Shown: positions 10,868-23,166 of the stretch, piece after piece
Numbering within the stretch: position 1 is the first letter of the stretch
Layout: the number at the start of each line of letters is the position of its first letter
NCBI GenBank assembly: GCA_024138015.1
Contig: JAMXBB010000008.1
Span: 42,038,353 to 42,102,352 of the forward strand
Reading direction: 5' to 3'
Origin: Lumnitzera littorea
Lineage: Eukaryota > Streptophyta > Magnoliopsida > Myrtales > Combretaceae
DNA length: 64,000 nucleotides
Notes under the pieces: generated by a model
What the model was told of the DNA's origin: nothing
Databases searched by the model: none
What the model saw: the letters and a program-made list of their open reading frames with translations, nothing else
Translations under genes and position numbers: made by a program

Positions 10868-11817
10868 TGATATGGATCATTAAGAAGGGCACACATGGCT
10901 ACTGATATCATGCAAACCAAGAGGGGTGAGTTCAAACCTCAAGATAGCTCGAAAGATAAATGAAGTTCAAAGATTGAGGAGGAGGGTTTTCATATAGCTA
11001 CGATGGGTATGATGCACCAACGCCTCATACGAGTCAGGCCAAACTTGATATGATGCACAAGTATAGCTAAAGGTCACTCACCACTAGTCTACACTCAAAT
11101 GGCCTAGATAAGAGTAAAGGGGTTGTAACCAAGTAAGCAAGGGGATACTTAGGTCATAAAAGATAAAATTCGGTATTCCAATGTCTAATGATGTTACAAC
11201 TACTACAAATTACAAGTATTTATGTAGCTTAATAAAGGCAAGTCTTAGATTACTACAAATCACCAAAAAGATTCCTACTAGAAAAGGAAAAATACCAGGT
11301 GTACATGGACAATTCAATAATTAACATAAAAGGGATATTAGTTTGTAATGACAATACAAATATCAAGTAATAAGACACGTGTCTACTTCTTAGTTCAATA
11401 GTCTAAATGGTACTGTACGTTGAGTAGTGCTGGTCAAGCTAGCAACTTAACAGATTGATAACTTAGCAAAGTGGGGTTTGGGAAATACTGGCTCGATAAG
11501 TAGTCACCCTTCTACTAAGCAATGGCTAGTCATCTTAGATGTAAGGCAGTTTGGCCTCAATTGTCTATCTACTTAGTAGTAGGTGGGTTCATTGTTCGAC
11601 TTTGGATTTGCTTAGCAATAAGAAATTAGCTCGACCACAAGTTAGTTGCTTTAGGGGACTTCGAGATGAGATAGAGAGAGATCGAAATGGAATAGCTCAA
11701 TAGGTTGGGGTAAGAAGGCATGGCACATTAGGGTTCAACCCCTTTAGGACAGCCCGACAAACCAAGTTGACGAGTCTTTGAGCTTAAGAGCGAGTGATTG
11801 GTTCTTGATCCCTATCA
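10868..11817 (-). repeat. 3' LTR of element C
   Basis: 950 bp, bounded by TGATATGG on the left and CCCTATCA on the right. It aligns along its whole length with 41511-42459. Confidence 0.85.
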
Positions 11818-12740
11818 TTCATTCTAGGCTATTTAAGATTTGGGATCAAATCTGGCTCAACTTCTTGTTTCTCGCCATTGAAGACATACAGATGAAGGTC
11901 TGCAATGTTGAAGGTGTTTGAGACTCCATACTTTTAGGTAGTTCAATTCTTTAGGCTTTAGGATTGATCTTCTGGAGCACTTTAAACGGTCCTTCAACCT
12001 TTGGAGACAACTTGCTCTTCCTCAAACTTGGGAATCGGTCTTTACTTAGGTGGATCTAAGCTAAATCTCTTAATTGGAATTCTCTGACCTTCCATCCTAA
12101 GCCTCATTTGATAGTTCTATAATATTCTCCAAAAGTAGCTCATGAATTTTAGGTCTTGGTCGTTATGATGGTTTTAGGTACTCCATAGAGCTTGACAACA
12201 TCCTATAAGAAAGAGAAAAGAGATAGCTAAAGCATCGTTAGTTGGAGAGCATAACACAAAGTGTGCCATCTTACCAAATCAATTCATGACCACCATGATG
12301 GAGTTCTTCCCTTAGGATGTCTTAGGCAAACCTAATACGAAATCCATACTCATCTCGAACCATGGTTTGGTTGAGATCAGTAATGATATATACTTTCCTT
12401 ACATGGCTCAACTCTTAACCCTCCTACAAGTAGCATATCAGTCCAACATAGCTTAGACATCTTTCATCATCTTCAACCAAAAGAATCACAAAGCTAATAC
12501 TTCATAGGTTCGATGTTTGCCGATATGTCTAAACATTCCTCCTCCATGAGCCTTACGTACCAATTGTTCTCACACTGAACAAGTCGGCATACATACCTTC
12601 TCTTCCTAAATAGGTATCCATCCTCCATATGATAATCATTAATAGTTCGACTATCCTTGCACCTTGCATAGATCGAACTAAAGTGCGGATTCTTGGCATA
12701 CAAGTTCTTGATCATAGAAAACGTAAGTAATTTGGTCTAT
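11818..12740 (-). pseudogene. Integrase remnant of element C
   Basis: The open stretch 12494-12715 is the zinc-binding (HHCC) region (YHMEDGYLFRKRRYVCR..). Further down the - strand lie core pieces (SIMVVMN, stop, FGKMAHFVLC; DLKFMSYFW) and the barrel end GVSNTFNIADLHLY near 11900. The core after KFMSYFW jumps to the C-terminal barrel, so the third catalytic segment is deleted. Many stops. At 12740 it is cut by the LTR of element D. Confidence 0.75.
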
Positions 12741-13439
12741 TGTCAAGCCCTATTTCGTTTTCCTTAATTTAATCCATATCAAGCTTAGATTACTTAATTC
12801 AGATTATTTAACATAAAATTAAGGAAACATTTTTTTTAAATGTTTAAAAAATTAGAGTTGCCAACCAGTTCAATTGGTAAAACATGAAATTAGTGTTTTC
12901 GAGGGGGGAACCTTTATTTGGCCACTAATCTACGAATTTTCTTAAAAAATATTTCTTTTAAGAAATAACAAAAAAAAAAAAATTAAGTTCGAGGGCTAAC
13001 CTATTAAGACTAAATTACCATGTAAAAATAAAAACATTGATGGGCTTTATTTTTATATTTTTCCTAAAAAGACATTAAGAACATATACAAATATGCAAAA
13101 TATACCTAAAATAAATTTTTTGGTATTTTTTTATTACAAATTTCTAAGAAAAAGAAACAAAAGTTATTTTATTTTTTTTATACCGTTGTTCCAAAGGTAT
13201 CTACGTACTCACTAATTAGGATCAAACCAATATAATTCTTTTTATAAAATATTTAGTGGGTAGAATTTTTTTTTATCTTGAAAATTAAGTCAGATTTACA
13301 TTTATTTAACTATTTATTTAAAAAAACCCTAAAAAAAAATCTAATTTCATGAATCCATTAAAAAACATAACAAACTAAATCTTTTTGAAAAACTCCAATT
13401 CCAACTTTTTATTTTTATTTAAAAAAAAAACTACGTGAC

Positions 13440-13640
13440 AAAAAGTATCTTTTGTAAATCCTATATACAAGATACGTTAAGATACGATCTAAATATATGT
13501 TTTCATACGTATTTTTTCTAAATCTCAACTGTAAGATCTACTAAGATACGATCTAGATATGTATCTTCATAAGTATTTTTTCTAAATCCCAACTGCAAGA
13601 TCTACTAAGATACATTTTAGATCCATATCTTCTCTAAAGA
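13440..13640. repeat. Three ~64-bp tandem repeats within the LTR of element D
   Basis: Units share TTTCTAAATC..CAACT, AAGATCTACTAAGATACG and ATCTAGATATGTATCTTCAT. The same array, with a fourth partial unit, lies at about 28570-28790 in the other LTR. Confidence 0.75.
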
Positions 13641-14884
13641 TACAGATTTCAGAGAAAAGATATATAATTTTTTCAAAAAGATGAACTATTTTTTGCAATT
13701 TTTGTTAGAAGATGCAATATAGCTAAATGAATAAAAAAAATTGAAATTATCTAAACAATATCAAACAATATGATAAAAATATAATAAAAAACCTACACTA
13801 AAAAATATAAATTAGTAAACATAATTAAATTAACTAATAAAATAAAATATTAAAATAAAACTATTTTTTTTTACCTAATTGAATCGAGTCGCACATGCTA
13901 GCGTCTTCATATACGATGTATGGCGTGTGTTGTACTCGATGGTGAATCATGTGTCAAAGTGGCTTGTGCGTGTTGCTGCGCAGTGGGTCAAGTGTAATTG
14001 TAACAGTTGTATGATCGTATGTGGATGGGTATGTGTGTGTGTGTTATAGTCATGTATGATTCGTGCGTGATTAGTGTGTGATTAGGGAACATGCAAATTG
14101 GTGAAGGTGTTTAGATGTACATGGGCAATTGTTGGCATGTTTTGTATATGTTGCTGTCAACAATCGGTAGTAGGGTGTGTGATTGTATTGGCAGTGTTGA
14201 TCTTGTTTGGGAGACGAGGGCTGTTGTGTGGTGCTATGGCATATGTTTAGGCGAAGGACTGTCGAAGGCTTGTTGTGTAGTATGGAGACATGTTGGAGTG
14301 TGTTAAATGGGGATCAAGCGTAAATCAAGTACTTATCGGTGTGTTGGTGATGGAGTGAGGGATGACATATGTGAGTGGGTTCAAGAGACGTGCTAAAGTG
14401 TGAGCTATGTTCTGTTAGAAGGTTGGCAGTGATGGACTGTAGCTTGTCAGGGTACTTGATTGGTGTAAGGGATTAAGGCTATTGAGGCGTACAAGTGAAT
14501 TGTGGTTTTTTGAGGGGGTCAGCGAGTATGGAGTATGTGTTGGGAATTCTGTAAATGTGTTGTGGGATTGTGAATGTATATTGGGGATCCTAAAAAAAAA
14601 AATGTCTTGAACTTCACCGATAAATTCCTATCTATAATATCCACTTATTGAATCTTTCTATTTATTAGGTTCAATTTGATCCAATTTGATTTAGCCCAAT
14701 AGTCCACTTAATAAATGCTAAGTCTATTATAGCCCAATATAAATTAGATAAAAAATCCATTTTATATTGAACCGAACTAAAATATTTTAATGAAGCTTAA
14801 TTTTTCAACTACTTAAAATTTACTGAATTGATCACTCACCAATATTTGATTCGATACTAAACAATCTAACTCAATTGGACTTAA

Positions 14885-14992
14885 CTCGATACGATTCGAC
14901 TTAACTTAATACCACTCGACTTGACCCAACTAGACTCGATACGATTGGACTCGATACAACTCGACTCGATACGACTAGACTTGATACTTTTA
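14885..14992. repeat. 15-20-bp degenerate tandem repeats (GACTCGATACGACTA)
   Basis: Repeated GACT(C/T)GATACGA(C/T)T units lie near the outer end of the 3' LTR of element D. The matching part of the 5' LTR has been deleted, so the array cannot be compared. Confidence 0.8.
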
Positions 14993-15179
14993 TTTTATTA
15001 TTTTTTATTATTTATTATTTTTATTTTTATTTTTCTAGCTCAATTAAATTACTAAAAAAAAATGAGCAAAAATGAGGTGTTTACAGTTATCCCTCTTTGT
15101 AGTGAAGTTTGATTGGAACTTCACTATAAAGACAAAAGAGGTACCCATTTTTTCTAAACCTTACTTTAAACTAATCAAC

Positions 15180-15715
15180 TAAAGTGTGTTTTATCATGAT
15201 GAAGGATATTGACTTGAAAGGTTGATGTATTGAATATACTACCCATCTTGAAAGGACAGGGCAAATGAATGCTTATCTTGAAAGAACAAGAAAAAAGTTT
15301 AAGGAGCTTATTTTGAAAGGATAAGGCATAAGGGTATCTATCTTGGAAGGATAGAGCAAAAATTTCAAGGAGGCCTATCTTAGAAGGATAGGGCAAAAAT
15401 CTTAAGGGGGCCTATCTTGGAAGGATAGGATAAAAACTATTAGAGGTCAAATTAACTTGTTTTAGTTAGGCGGATAATCCGAAGAGGATAGATCTCTCTG
15501 AGATTTCAAAAAGACTTGTTTTGGTTTGGTGGATAATGTGAAGAGCATAGATCTCTTTGAGATTTCTTGTTTTGGTGGATAATCCGAAGAGGATAAGTCT
15601 CTTTGAGATTTGTTCTGGTTTAGTGGTTAATCCAAAGATGATAGATCTCTTCAAGATTTGTTTTGCTATGGTAGATAATTCGAAGAGAATAGATCTCTCC
15701 AAGATTTTTAAAAAA
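15180..15715 (-). repeat. Two tandem-repeat families in the 3' UTR of element D
   Basis: 15235-15440 carries about five units around CTATCTTGGAAGGATAGGGC with 45-55-bp spacing. 15450-15715 carries about five units around TGGATAATCCGAAGAGGATAG and ATCTCTTTGAGATTT with 55-75-bp spacing. The long open frames here on the - strand are a by-product of the repeats and not genes. The position between integrase and 3' LTR is where Tat/Ogre elements are known to carry satellite-like repeats. Confidence 0.8.
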
Positions 15716-16333
15716 GCTTGTTTATTCTCCTAAATATCTCTTTCAAGGACTTAAGATGATTTTACCTAAGAATGAAGAATTTTGCAAATAATGACCAATC
15801 GGCATACCTCATGTAGACTTTCGATATTCACTCATCTAGATTGTAGAATATCATCTAAGTATTGTACTTGCTTCTTTTCCTTTTTTTTTTTTTCTTTTTT
15901 TCTTCTTCTTTTTTTTCTTTTTTCCTTTTTCTTTCTTTTTTCTTTTTGGAATAAGGTCTTCTTCATGATTGAAACCTTTTGCTTAACTCTACCATGATCA
16001 TGCCTTGATCTCACTTTTGTCGTCGTCAAGTCTCAATTTCTACCTCTCTATGATTCCTGAAAAATAAATCTCTTTTCAAAAAACTAGATTAAATCATTAA
16101 GAATATTCGATTTCAATTTATCTGGTGGCTTAAATTCATTGGTAAGTGTTTCTTGTTTAAGTGTATGAGGCTAAGAAATACGGTATACAAGTGTTTATTA
16201 GCAAAGTGTTTGTCAGTTGATGATCATCCAAATTCGAGAACATTCATGGATATCTACTTTACTTGTAAATAATGAAAGATTAACTATAAACAATTCTCAA
16301 GAAAAATTGGAATCTTTATTGAACTTAGTTTTT
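15716..16333. other. Non-coding 3' UTR of element D with pyrimidine tract
   Basis: About 75 bases at 15880-15955 are nearly pure T/C (purine-rich on the element strand). The rest shows no motif. Confidence 0.6.
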
Positions 16334-17674
16334 TTATGGATAATACAATTTGGCTACATCCGAATACACAAGTCCCCTTAATTCTGGACCATTCATTTCT
16401 ATAAACACTAATGTACCTCCTGATAATACCCTTTTCACCTCATAACAGTCATCATAATTTGGAGCAAACTTGCCCCGAAGGTCTTTTACATTTGGCAACA
16501 CTTTGTTCAACACTAAATCTCCTTCCTTGAAATATCTTGGGTGCACTTTCTTGTTAAAGGCTCGGATCATCCTTTGTTGGTAACATTGATCATGACATAT
16601 CACTACAAGCCTCCTCTCATCTAAGAGGTTCAAATGCTCCATTAATTTCTTTATTCATTTTGCTTTATCAAGCTAAATTTCTGCCAACACTCAGAACGAA
16701 GGTATTTCTACTTCCATTGGTAACACCACTTCAGTTCCATATACTAATGAATAAGGTATTGCACCTATAGGGGTTGTGACTGAGGTTTTATAAGCCATGA
16801 GAGCAAAGGGAAGCATGTCATGCCAATCTCTATAAGTGATTGCCATCTTCTCAATGATTCTCTTGATATTATTATTAGCGGCTTCAACTGCCTTGTTCAT
16901 CTAAGGTTGATACGGAGTTGAGTTTTTGTGATTGATCTTGAATTGGTGGCACACTTCAGCCATTAGTTTGTTGTTCAAATTTGACCCGTTATCAGTAATA
17001 ATGGATTCGAGCGCACCATATCTGGCAATGATATCTCTGTTCAGGAACCTAACTACTACTCCTTAGGTTACCATAGCATACGACGCTACTTCTACCCCCT
17101 TGGTAAAGTAATCGATCATAAGTAAAATGAATCTATGCCCATTTGAAGCCGTTGGCAAAATTGGACTAATCATATTTATCCCCTACATCGAGAAAGGCCA
17201 AGGAGTCGATAACACATGCAATTCTTAGAGAGGAGCGTTGATTTTATTTGTGTATACTTGATACAGGTGATAGTGCGTCACGTGTCTGATATAGTTTGAT
17301 TTCATTGTCATCCAAAAATATCCCATCCTCATGATTTTCTAGGCCAACATGTACCCATTTATATGAGGACCACAAACTCCCTCATGCACTTCTTTCATTA
17401 ATTTCTTGGCTTCTTCTTCATCTATACATCTTAGCAATGCTGTATCTGGTGATCTTTTGTACAACATAGCCCCACTTAAGAGGAAATGAGTAGCCAATCT
17501 CCTTAAAGATTTTCTATCTTTTCTATCAACCCCATTAAGGAACTCATCTATTTGAAGTAACTTTTTGATATCATAATACCAAGACCTCTTTTGTTGTTTC
17601 TCTTCAATGGTTAAGCAAAAAACCAATTTTTCCTCTACTAAAATTTTTAGAGGTTGAATTTCTATCATATTCAT
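16334..17674 (-). pseudogene. Integrase of element D
   Basis: Three open stretches on the - strand. 17339-17674 contains the zinc-binding region start (LLRCIDEEEAKKLMKEVHEGVCG). 16691-16900 is the end of the core (AAANNNIKRIIEKM, LPFALMAYKTSV, GAIPYSLVYGTEVVLP). 16334-16642 is the C-terminal domain (CYQQRMIRAFNKKVHPRYF, GDLVLNKVLP, FAPNYDDCYEVKRVLSGG). These are close to Tat-clade integrases. Between them, at 16900-17340, core sequence continues with stops. Confidence 0.85.
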
Positions 17675-17836
17675 GACTTTGACTATTGACGCTAGTGTGG
17701 CTAGTGCATTAGCAAATTGATTTTGAGTTCTTGGAATGTAAGTGAATGAAATTTCTTAGAATCTTTCAATTAGTTTGTGTAAATGCTCCTATTAAGGTAT
17801 TAACTTCTCATCTTTCGTCTTATATTGTCCCAATAT

Positions 17837-18235
17837 CTAGAGAATTATAAGGGAGGAATCTCTATACACTTCAAGCCTTTGTTCTCCCATGTTTAGTGCC
17901 ATTTTGAGCCCAAAAATGCAGGCCTTATATTTTGCTATGTTGTTCATATATAGAAACGCTAACCTTGCTGTCATAGGGAAATGATTACCCTCAGGTGAGA
18001 CTAATACTGCTCCTATTCCACATCCAAACACATTAGCTGCTTCATTAAAATACATTCTCCATCCTAATTTCTCACCACTCATTTTATTCGTCACCATCAC
18101 ATTTTCATCAGGAAATTGAGCTTCCGAACCATCATCTTCATCTTCTAGCAAATATTTTGCCAATTGATCGGCAACTACCTGCCCTTTGACTGAACTCTGA
18201 CTGACGTAGTTGATATCAAACTTAGATAGCAGCAT
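17837..18235 (-). pseudogene. Second (archaeal-like) RNase H domain of element D
   Basis: The open 132-residue stretch includes ADQLAKYL from the end of the first RNase H, then MYFNEAANVFGCGIGAVLVS, AKYKACIFGLKMAL and LEVYRDSSLII. This is the pattern of the additional RNase H found in Tat-lineage elements. The family's first catalytic Asp (YFDGA) is Asn-Glu here, so activity is doubtful. It lies between RT/RNase H (to the right) and integrase (to the left). Confidence 0.8.
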
Positions 18236-19827
18236 CTACCACTTTGAGATTCTCCCGATCAATGTTGGCTTTTCTGCTAAATACCTTAACGAGTCATGTT
18301 TGGTCAATAACTCCCCTGAATAATAGAGAGTATACTGTTTAAGCCTATGCATCACCTATACTAAGGCACAACACGTTCTTTCTACCTTTGAGTATTTATG
18401 TTTGCCTTCTATAAATTTCTTGCTTAAGTAGCATATAAGATGCTCTTTTCTACCTGTGTCATCTTTCTGTGCCAGCATACATCCTATCGATTCAGGAAAA
18501 ATTGTCAAGTAGAGAATTAATGGTCATCCAGGTGTAGGAGTAACTAATATTGGCGAATTCATGAGATACTCCTTAATTTCAACAAATGCTTACCCATACT
18601 CTTCATCCCATTCTATCGCTGCATTCTTCCTTAACAATTTGAATAATGGCTTGCATTTATCGATTAGTTGTGATACATACCGAGCAATGTAATTCAACCT
18701 CCCTAATAATCCCCATACTTCTTTTACAATCTTTGGTGTAGGTACATTTATGATTGCCTTAACTTTGTTTGGGTCCACTTCAATTCCTTTCCTACTAACT
18801 ACAAAACCCAATAATTTACCCGAGGTTACTCTAAAGGTGCACTTTTTTAGATTTAGCTTCAGTTGGAACTTCTTCAACCACTTAAACAATCTACTCAAAA
18901 TGTCAACATGATTCTTACCCTTCTTAGATTTAGCAATCATATTGCCTACATAAACTCTAATTTCTTGATGCATCATGTCATGAACAAGACTACCATAGCA
19001 CGCTGATAAGTTGCCCCAACATTCTTCAACTCGAAAGGCATCATGCGATAACAAAATGTTCCCTAAGTGGTAATGAAGGTGGTTTTGATTTTATCTTCTT
19101 CCACCATCTTGATTTGATTATATATTACGAAACCATCCATAAATGAGAAAAGATGATTTCCAGACATGTTGTCCACCAATACATCAATGTGTGGCAAAGG
19201 AAAGTTATCCTTAGGTGTCACCTAGTTTAGATCATGAAAGTCTACACATACCCTAACTTTCTCATTTTTCTTCAACACTGACACCACATTGGCTACCTAT
19301 CCAAGGTAATCGGACACTTCTCTGAACCCAACTTCTAGTAATTTCTTCACTTCTTCTTTTAATTTAAGAAGTATATTCAGCCTAAACCGCTTATGCTTTT
19401 TCCTTTTGGGTTTAATATCTTCTATTGTTGGCAACTTGTGTACTATGAAGGATGAATCCAAACTGAGCATGTCTTCATAGGACCAAGCGAATATGTCTAG
19501 GTATTTTGATAACAAATCTAATAACTCGTGTTTCAGATTATCTACTAAATTACCGCCAATTTTCAAGTTTTGCGGATTCTTTCGTGTCCCCAAATTGATT
19601 GTAACTATTGGTTCATCAATAATTACCCTACCTTGTTCAAATTGATGCCAACTAGCTTGTATTTCACTTAAAGTCTCAATATCATCTCCAATGTCTAACC
19701 CAGCAGGGGTAAAGGTGATATTAGTACTTTCATCGTTAACAGGCACGAGATATCCATTATGTACATTGTTTTTATCAGATCTGAAGAGTAAAGGAAAAAA
19801 AGCAAAAGGATAACAAGTAAATAACAA
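18236..19827 (-). pseudogene. Reverse transcriptase and first RNase H of element D
   Basis: On the - strand 19297-19827 holds the protease-RT linker and RT entry (a DIFAWSYEDMLSLDSSF stretch, LLEVGFREVSDY). 18590-19054 holds the palm end, thumb and connection. The catalytic motif reads YVGNMIAKS where the family has YVDDMIAKS, so both Asp residues are lost. Between them a broken part encodes the DFHDLN-like and FSFMDGF-like palm. RNase H (18240-18580) is broken. No protease is found between this region and gag. Confidence 0.85.
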
Positions 19828-20150
19828 AGAAGAACTAATAGAAAGAAAGGAACTAATTTTATTGAATGAATTTCAAATTGTCTGAAAGAAAAAAGGGCCT
19901 AACTAATCAGATTAACTATTGAAATTAAATGCCCCCTAATTGATCTAATATTGCTTTTCTATAGTCTCTCAGTCTTTGTCCCTCCTTTTGGTATTTCAAA
20001 TGTCAATAGATTCTCCTTCCTTAGCCGAGCCAGAACATGGCTTAGAGGAATGGGAATATGGGTAAACTATCTCCTTTACGGTTAGTTATGCTAATTCAAA
20101 TTTAACGGGGTATTAGATCCTCTTAACATGGCTACCAAAGCTACCGGTCT
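19828..20150 (-). other. Degenerate element D sequence beside the insertion of element F
   Basis: Short stop-ridden frames on the - strand. By position it should hold the protease-RT spacer. The protease seen in element E has no counterpart here, so it was lost before or after insertion of F. Confidence 0.45.
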
Positions 20151-21043
20151 TGATAAGGATCAACGGTAGCGAACGGTAATCCAAAATGGGTATTTGAGAT
20201 CTAAAAATGGGTACAAAGAACATTAAGGTTTTTTTATGGTGATTGTAAATGGATATAACTCACCAGGACACAAATATTATCAGGGGTTTGAGCTCGAAAT
20301 AGGGTTTGATACAACTCACGAGTATTAAATGTCTCTTAGGTTCAAATGAGAGTTAGATACGACTCACTAACTCACTCAAATGAAGAGGTTCACCACAATC
20401 TTGAGGATAAGATCAATAAGAACACATGAAAGATTAAAGAGTTTAATCGATAGTCAATAATCTAGCAATGCTAGCTCGAAAAGATGAAAAAGGGAAAGAT
20501 TCTAAGAATGCAGGAATATACTTTTTGTTTGATTTTGTATATTGACGTTTATCTGATGTTTATAGATTTGCTATTTATAGTAAGTCCTAAACCCTAATGG
20601 AAAAACTGTAAATAATATACAATGCCTTAAACCCTAAAGAATTGGGCCCATAAATAAAATAAGGAAAACATGTATAAGAATACAAAACTGTATATTTCAT
20701 AGGGGAAGTCAGCATGCAGTTACTTGGCATGTCTTAGAAGGAGAAGTATCTGAACTGGACAAGGTCAGCAATTAGATGTATGGGGTTAAGGAAGGATTCC
20801 CCGAAGTCTTACAGCATTTGGCTGAGACACCAGAAAGGTTAGCCCATAGTTGTCGAGTTATAGAATCAGTCGGCATGAGTCTCTCAATACTATGTTGAGT
20901 GGTGCTTTGGTTTCGAATACTCGGCCTTATGGTATCTCAACACCTCAACTGACGACGGACTTGAAGCCGAGTGTTTACCTTCATTCCTCTTGTCCTTTTA
21001 GTTGCAACTTGGCCTCAGCAAGCATTAATAGGCCTTGGCTTCA
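20151..21043 (-). repeat. 3' LTR of element F
   Basis: Bounded by TGATAAGG (+ strand) and GGCTTCA. On the - strand GGCAGACCAATC directly precedes it as a weak polypurine tract. It aligns with 23167-24036 throughout, e.g. ATTGGGCCCATAAATAAAAT. Confidence 0.85.
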
Positions 21044-21059
21044 GATTGGTCTGCCTAAG

Positions 21060-22934
21060 CTTAGATGTACTCAAAAGCTAATTCCCATCATTACTGCGGG
21101 TTTGAAAGGAAGTCGTCCTTGACGTTAAGTATTGAGCATGGGCTGGGAGGTCAAATAAGCCCCTTCTCCCTTTTCACTTTATCATGGGTGTTGAGTGTCT
21201 TTAGATTTCCTCAATGTTCATCGAGGTTAAGAGATAGCTCTTCCCATCGTTCTAAATAGTGTAAGTGTTGAGGAATCTGCCATGGATCACTTTCCAATCA
21301 AACTCCCATAGTCAGCCAAGAAGTAGATTTGTAGCATTCATAGGCATTACGTCGAAGTCGATCTCATCCTCATACTGTCCTACCTTGAATGCAATCCGTG
21401 CTCTTTTATGCACATGGACCATACCCTTGTCATTAAACCATTTCAATCCATAAGGTCAGGGTACGGGTAAGTCGGCAATTTCATCTTTTCTACTAACTTA
21501 GCAAAAATGATGTTGGTGCGACTACCTCCATCAATAACTAAGGAACAAGTCTCCCCATTCACTAGGTACTGTATGTGAAATAAATTTTCCCTTTGTCCGA
21601 GATCTACCTTCAGGTTAGCTTGTGTAGCCGTAGCTAGGAGTTTATTTAGGTCTTCAAGATAGACCTCTTCTTCTATCAACTGGTCTTCTAAGCTCTTGTC
21701 ACTCTGGCTCTCAATTTGAGCCTTGGGCCCTTCGCCCTTCAAGACCATGACCCTTTTATTCGAGCCTTGGGATGCAATGTGTTTGTAGCCTAAGCACTTG
21801 AATCATTTCACTTCTCAGGCCTTATTGCCAGGTGCATTCTCTTTCTTGGCAATCCTTTTCTTAGCATAGACCGGTTCTTTAAGCTCTCCTTTCTCTATCT
21901 TCTTTTCTTGCCTTCTCTTAGCATATCTCTCAAGCTTAGGGTTGCCTTATTAAGGTCAACTAATCGACCTCTGATGCCTTCTTCTCCTCTATCTCTCTAT
22001 TCTTAAGGCCAAATTAATTAGCTGGTCCAGAGAGTTGAATGGCTGCAATTCAACTATGTCGGCAATATCATCTTGAAGTCTACTTAGGAACCTAGCTATG
22101 GTGCGATCCTATGGTTCGGCAAATCTCGCATCTCATCATTAGGATTTCAAACTCTTGCAAATACTCTTCAATAGTGTTTCAACCTTATCAAGGTACTGGA
22201 AAGCATGGAGCATCTCTACTTGAAGTAAGTTGGCATGAGGCGTTGATTCATCAGATGTTTCATAAGCCTCCAAGTTCTTATCGGCTCTTCTCCTTCAACA
22301 TCTCACTTAGCAACTAACTGTCTTACCAAAGGCTTACATATTCAACACGGGATAATGAAGCCAACTTAACCTTTGTTTATTCATCACACTCGTAGCACTC
22401 GAACAACTTATTGACTTGGGGAACCTAGTCAAGGAATTCTTCAAGTCAGCTACCTCCACTAAAGGTCGGCAGTTTCAGCTTGACATTGTCAAGTCCTCAG
22501 CCAGGGGCTCGAGGTTCATCCCTTACATTCTAAGCTGGTTGATTCACTTCGGTTTAGCCACTTCTGTTACAGCTTTACTCAGCTGCATCTCTCTTCGGCC
22601 TCGGCACTCTTCTTCGGGCTCCTTGGTTCACTTCGGAGTCAATACTCTTCTCACTGCTTCTCCTCAACTCAGGTTAGTTTTCTCTTCTCCTCGGTTTAGC
22701 AGCTCTTCTTGGCTATCGTTCATCATCATCATCAAGCTCATTGGAACCACTTCTACTTGTGGGTATGTGACCCCTTCTTTCTTCTCTGCCATTACATCTA
22801 TGGCCTTTGAGTAAACCAGTAAGCTCCTAGATAGAATCAGTGAGATTTTAGATATGATATTCTAAGTTATCAACACATCATCTCAAACTTCTACGAGGAC
22901 TGTCACTAGTGTTATTGACACTATCCTCTGACAT
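21060..22934 (-). pseudogene. Gag and protease remnant of element F
   Basis: Gag would start at an ATG at 22934 (MSEDSVNNTSDS..). The knuckle near 21780-21830 reads CFKCLGYKHIASQ, with the last Cys lost. 21443-21748 is open and contains the protease start (GETCSLVIDGGSRTNIIF), where the family D-S-G is D-G-G. Protease continues to about 21200 (KVGQYEDEIDFDVMP, ATNLLLG). About 3 kb of pol expected next is missing. Stops occur in gag. Confidence 0.75.
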
Positions 22935-23146
22935 TCTTGTCTATAAAGTAATTTTCTAGAAAAATCAAACAAACAATAAAACATAATTACAATAACCTAG
23001 AAACAACCACTACTCAGCTTTCACAACTACTTATTACTAACAAACACAACTACTATGAACAGTACGCTATACTACAAAACAATGATTAACAGAGATGTAC
23101 AAACCATGAATCAAACTCTAAAGAACATTAACACGCGTGTCTCCCC

Positions 23147-23166
23147 AAAGTGCATTGATACTAAGA
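23147..23166 (-). other. Primer-binding site of element F (iMet type)
   Basis: On the - strand the sequence TCTTAGTATCAATGC follows the 5' LTR and matches TTGGTATCAGAGC with three changes. Confidence 0.65.

Larger units (their letters stand above)
12741..15085 (-). repeat. 3' LTR of element D
   Basis: 2345 bp. The + strand reads TGTCAAGCCC at 12741 and ends GGTGTTTACA at 15085, so the element-sense strand begins TGTAAACACC. A purine stretch (AAAGAGGGA) lies just outside at 15086-15100 on the - strand, as a polypurine tract should. It matches 27902-29583 over the first 1.7 kb. Confidence 0.85.

Noticed and set aside
14115..14306. 63-residue + strand frame rich in Cys, Val and Trp
   Set aside because: Lies in the GT-rich part of the LTR of element D, and the homologous stretch in the other LTR does not keep the frame.
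15175..15702. Two repetitive - strand frames that look like a repeat protein
   Set aside because: They are translations of the 3' UTR tandem arrays of element D; there is no start context and no conservation beyond the DNA repeat.
15180..15715. CRISPR-like array
   Set aside because: Repeats vary in length and sequence, have no unique regular spacers and lie in a plant retrotransposon.
15782..16029. Phe-rich (+) and Lys-rich (-) frames
   Set aside because: Both read the T/C low-complexity tract.
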